A stretch of 13,160 bases of DNA from an uncultured Eubacterium sp. (GTDB taxonomy: Bacteria; Bacillota; Clostridia; Lachnospirales; Lachnospiraceae), in contig CAJUIH010000099.1 of the NCBI GenBank assembly GCA_910586045.1, positions 1 through 13,160 of the forward strand, given 5' to 3'. The notes beneath the pieces were generated by a model. That model was not told the origin of the DNA. It ran no database searches and saw nothing but the letters and a program-made list of their open reading frames with translations. This document shows, one piece after another, positions 13,144-13,160 of the stretch (positions are counted from its first letter, which is position 1; every line of letters starts with the position of its first letter). The position numbers and the translations under genes were made by a program.

Positions 13144-13160
13144 GGTAAGCGATGATAAAT

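Overview
The window looks like a chromosomal stretch of a gut-type, low-to-medium-GC Clostridia (Lachnospiraceae-like) genome. This is inferred from strong AGGAGG ribosome sites, a full-length formate-tetrahydrofolate ligase, a DUF1653 protein, a VanW/YoaR-like L,D-transpeptidase and Tn916-type integration genes. No rRNA, tRNA or CRISPR array was seen.

Layout. (1) Bases 1 to about 2660 are the AT-rich integrase end of an integrative conjugative element (ICE) of the Tn916/Tn1549 type. It holds the tail of an unidentified gene, a terminator, about 850 bp without a convincing gene, xis, a terminator-like hairpin, int, and a terminal region with repeated TACTAA motifs and a possible outward promoter. 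The other end of the element lies outside the window. (2) 2678-5464: a low-molecular-weight tyrosine phosphatase whose first third has a completely different base skew from the rest, then a large secreted subtilisin-like protease with an extra domain inserted before its catalytic serine and a C-terminal Ig-like domain. (3) 5488-7221: a perfect terminator, a small MITE-like repeat, a long leader with two promoter candidates, a DUF1653 protein, and a convergent CYTH-domain gene overlapping it by 20 bp. (4) 7254-9774: a DJ-1/PfpI protein and a membrane-anchored L,D-transpeptidase, ending in a strong bidirectional terminator. (5) 9790-12527, minus strand: fhs (one-carbon metabolism) and a membrane-anchored metallophosphoesterase, each with its own promoter. 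(6) 12528-13160: no gene, but a roughly 260-nt nested palindrome, an inverted second copy of the MITE-like repeat, and a good promoter firing out of the window.

How the genes relate. xis and int form the recombination module of the element. The remaining genes are mostly single-gene transcription units with their own promoters and terminators, so no multi-gene pathway is evident. The protease and transpeptidase act at the cell envelope; the phosphoesterase is membrane-anchored; fhs is central metabolism.

The most unusual signals are non-coding or compositional: the phosphatase skew switch, the large palindrome, the two-copy terminal-inverted-repeat element, the 13-bp tandem repeat before the protease, and the hairpin between xis and int. 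No clearly new multi-gene system was found.
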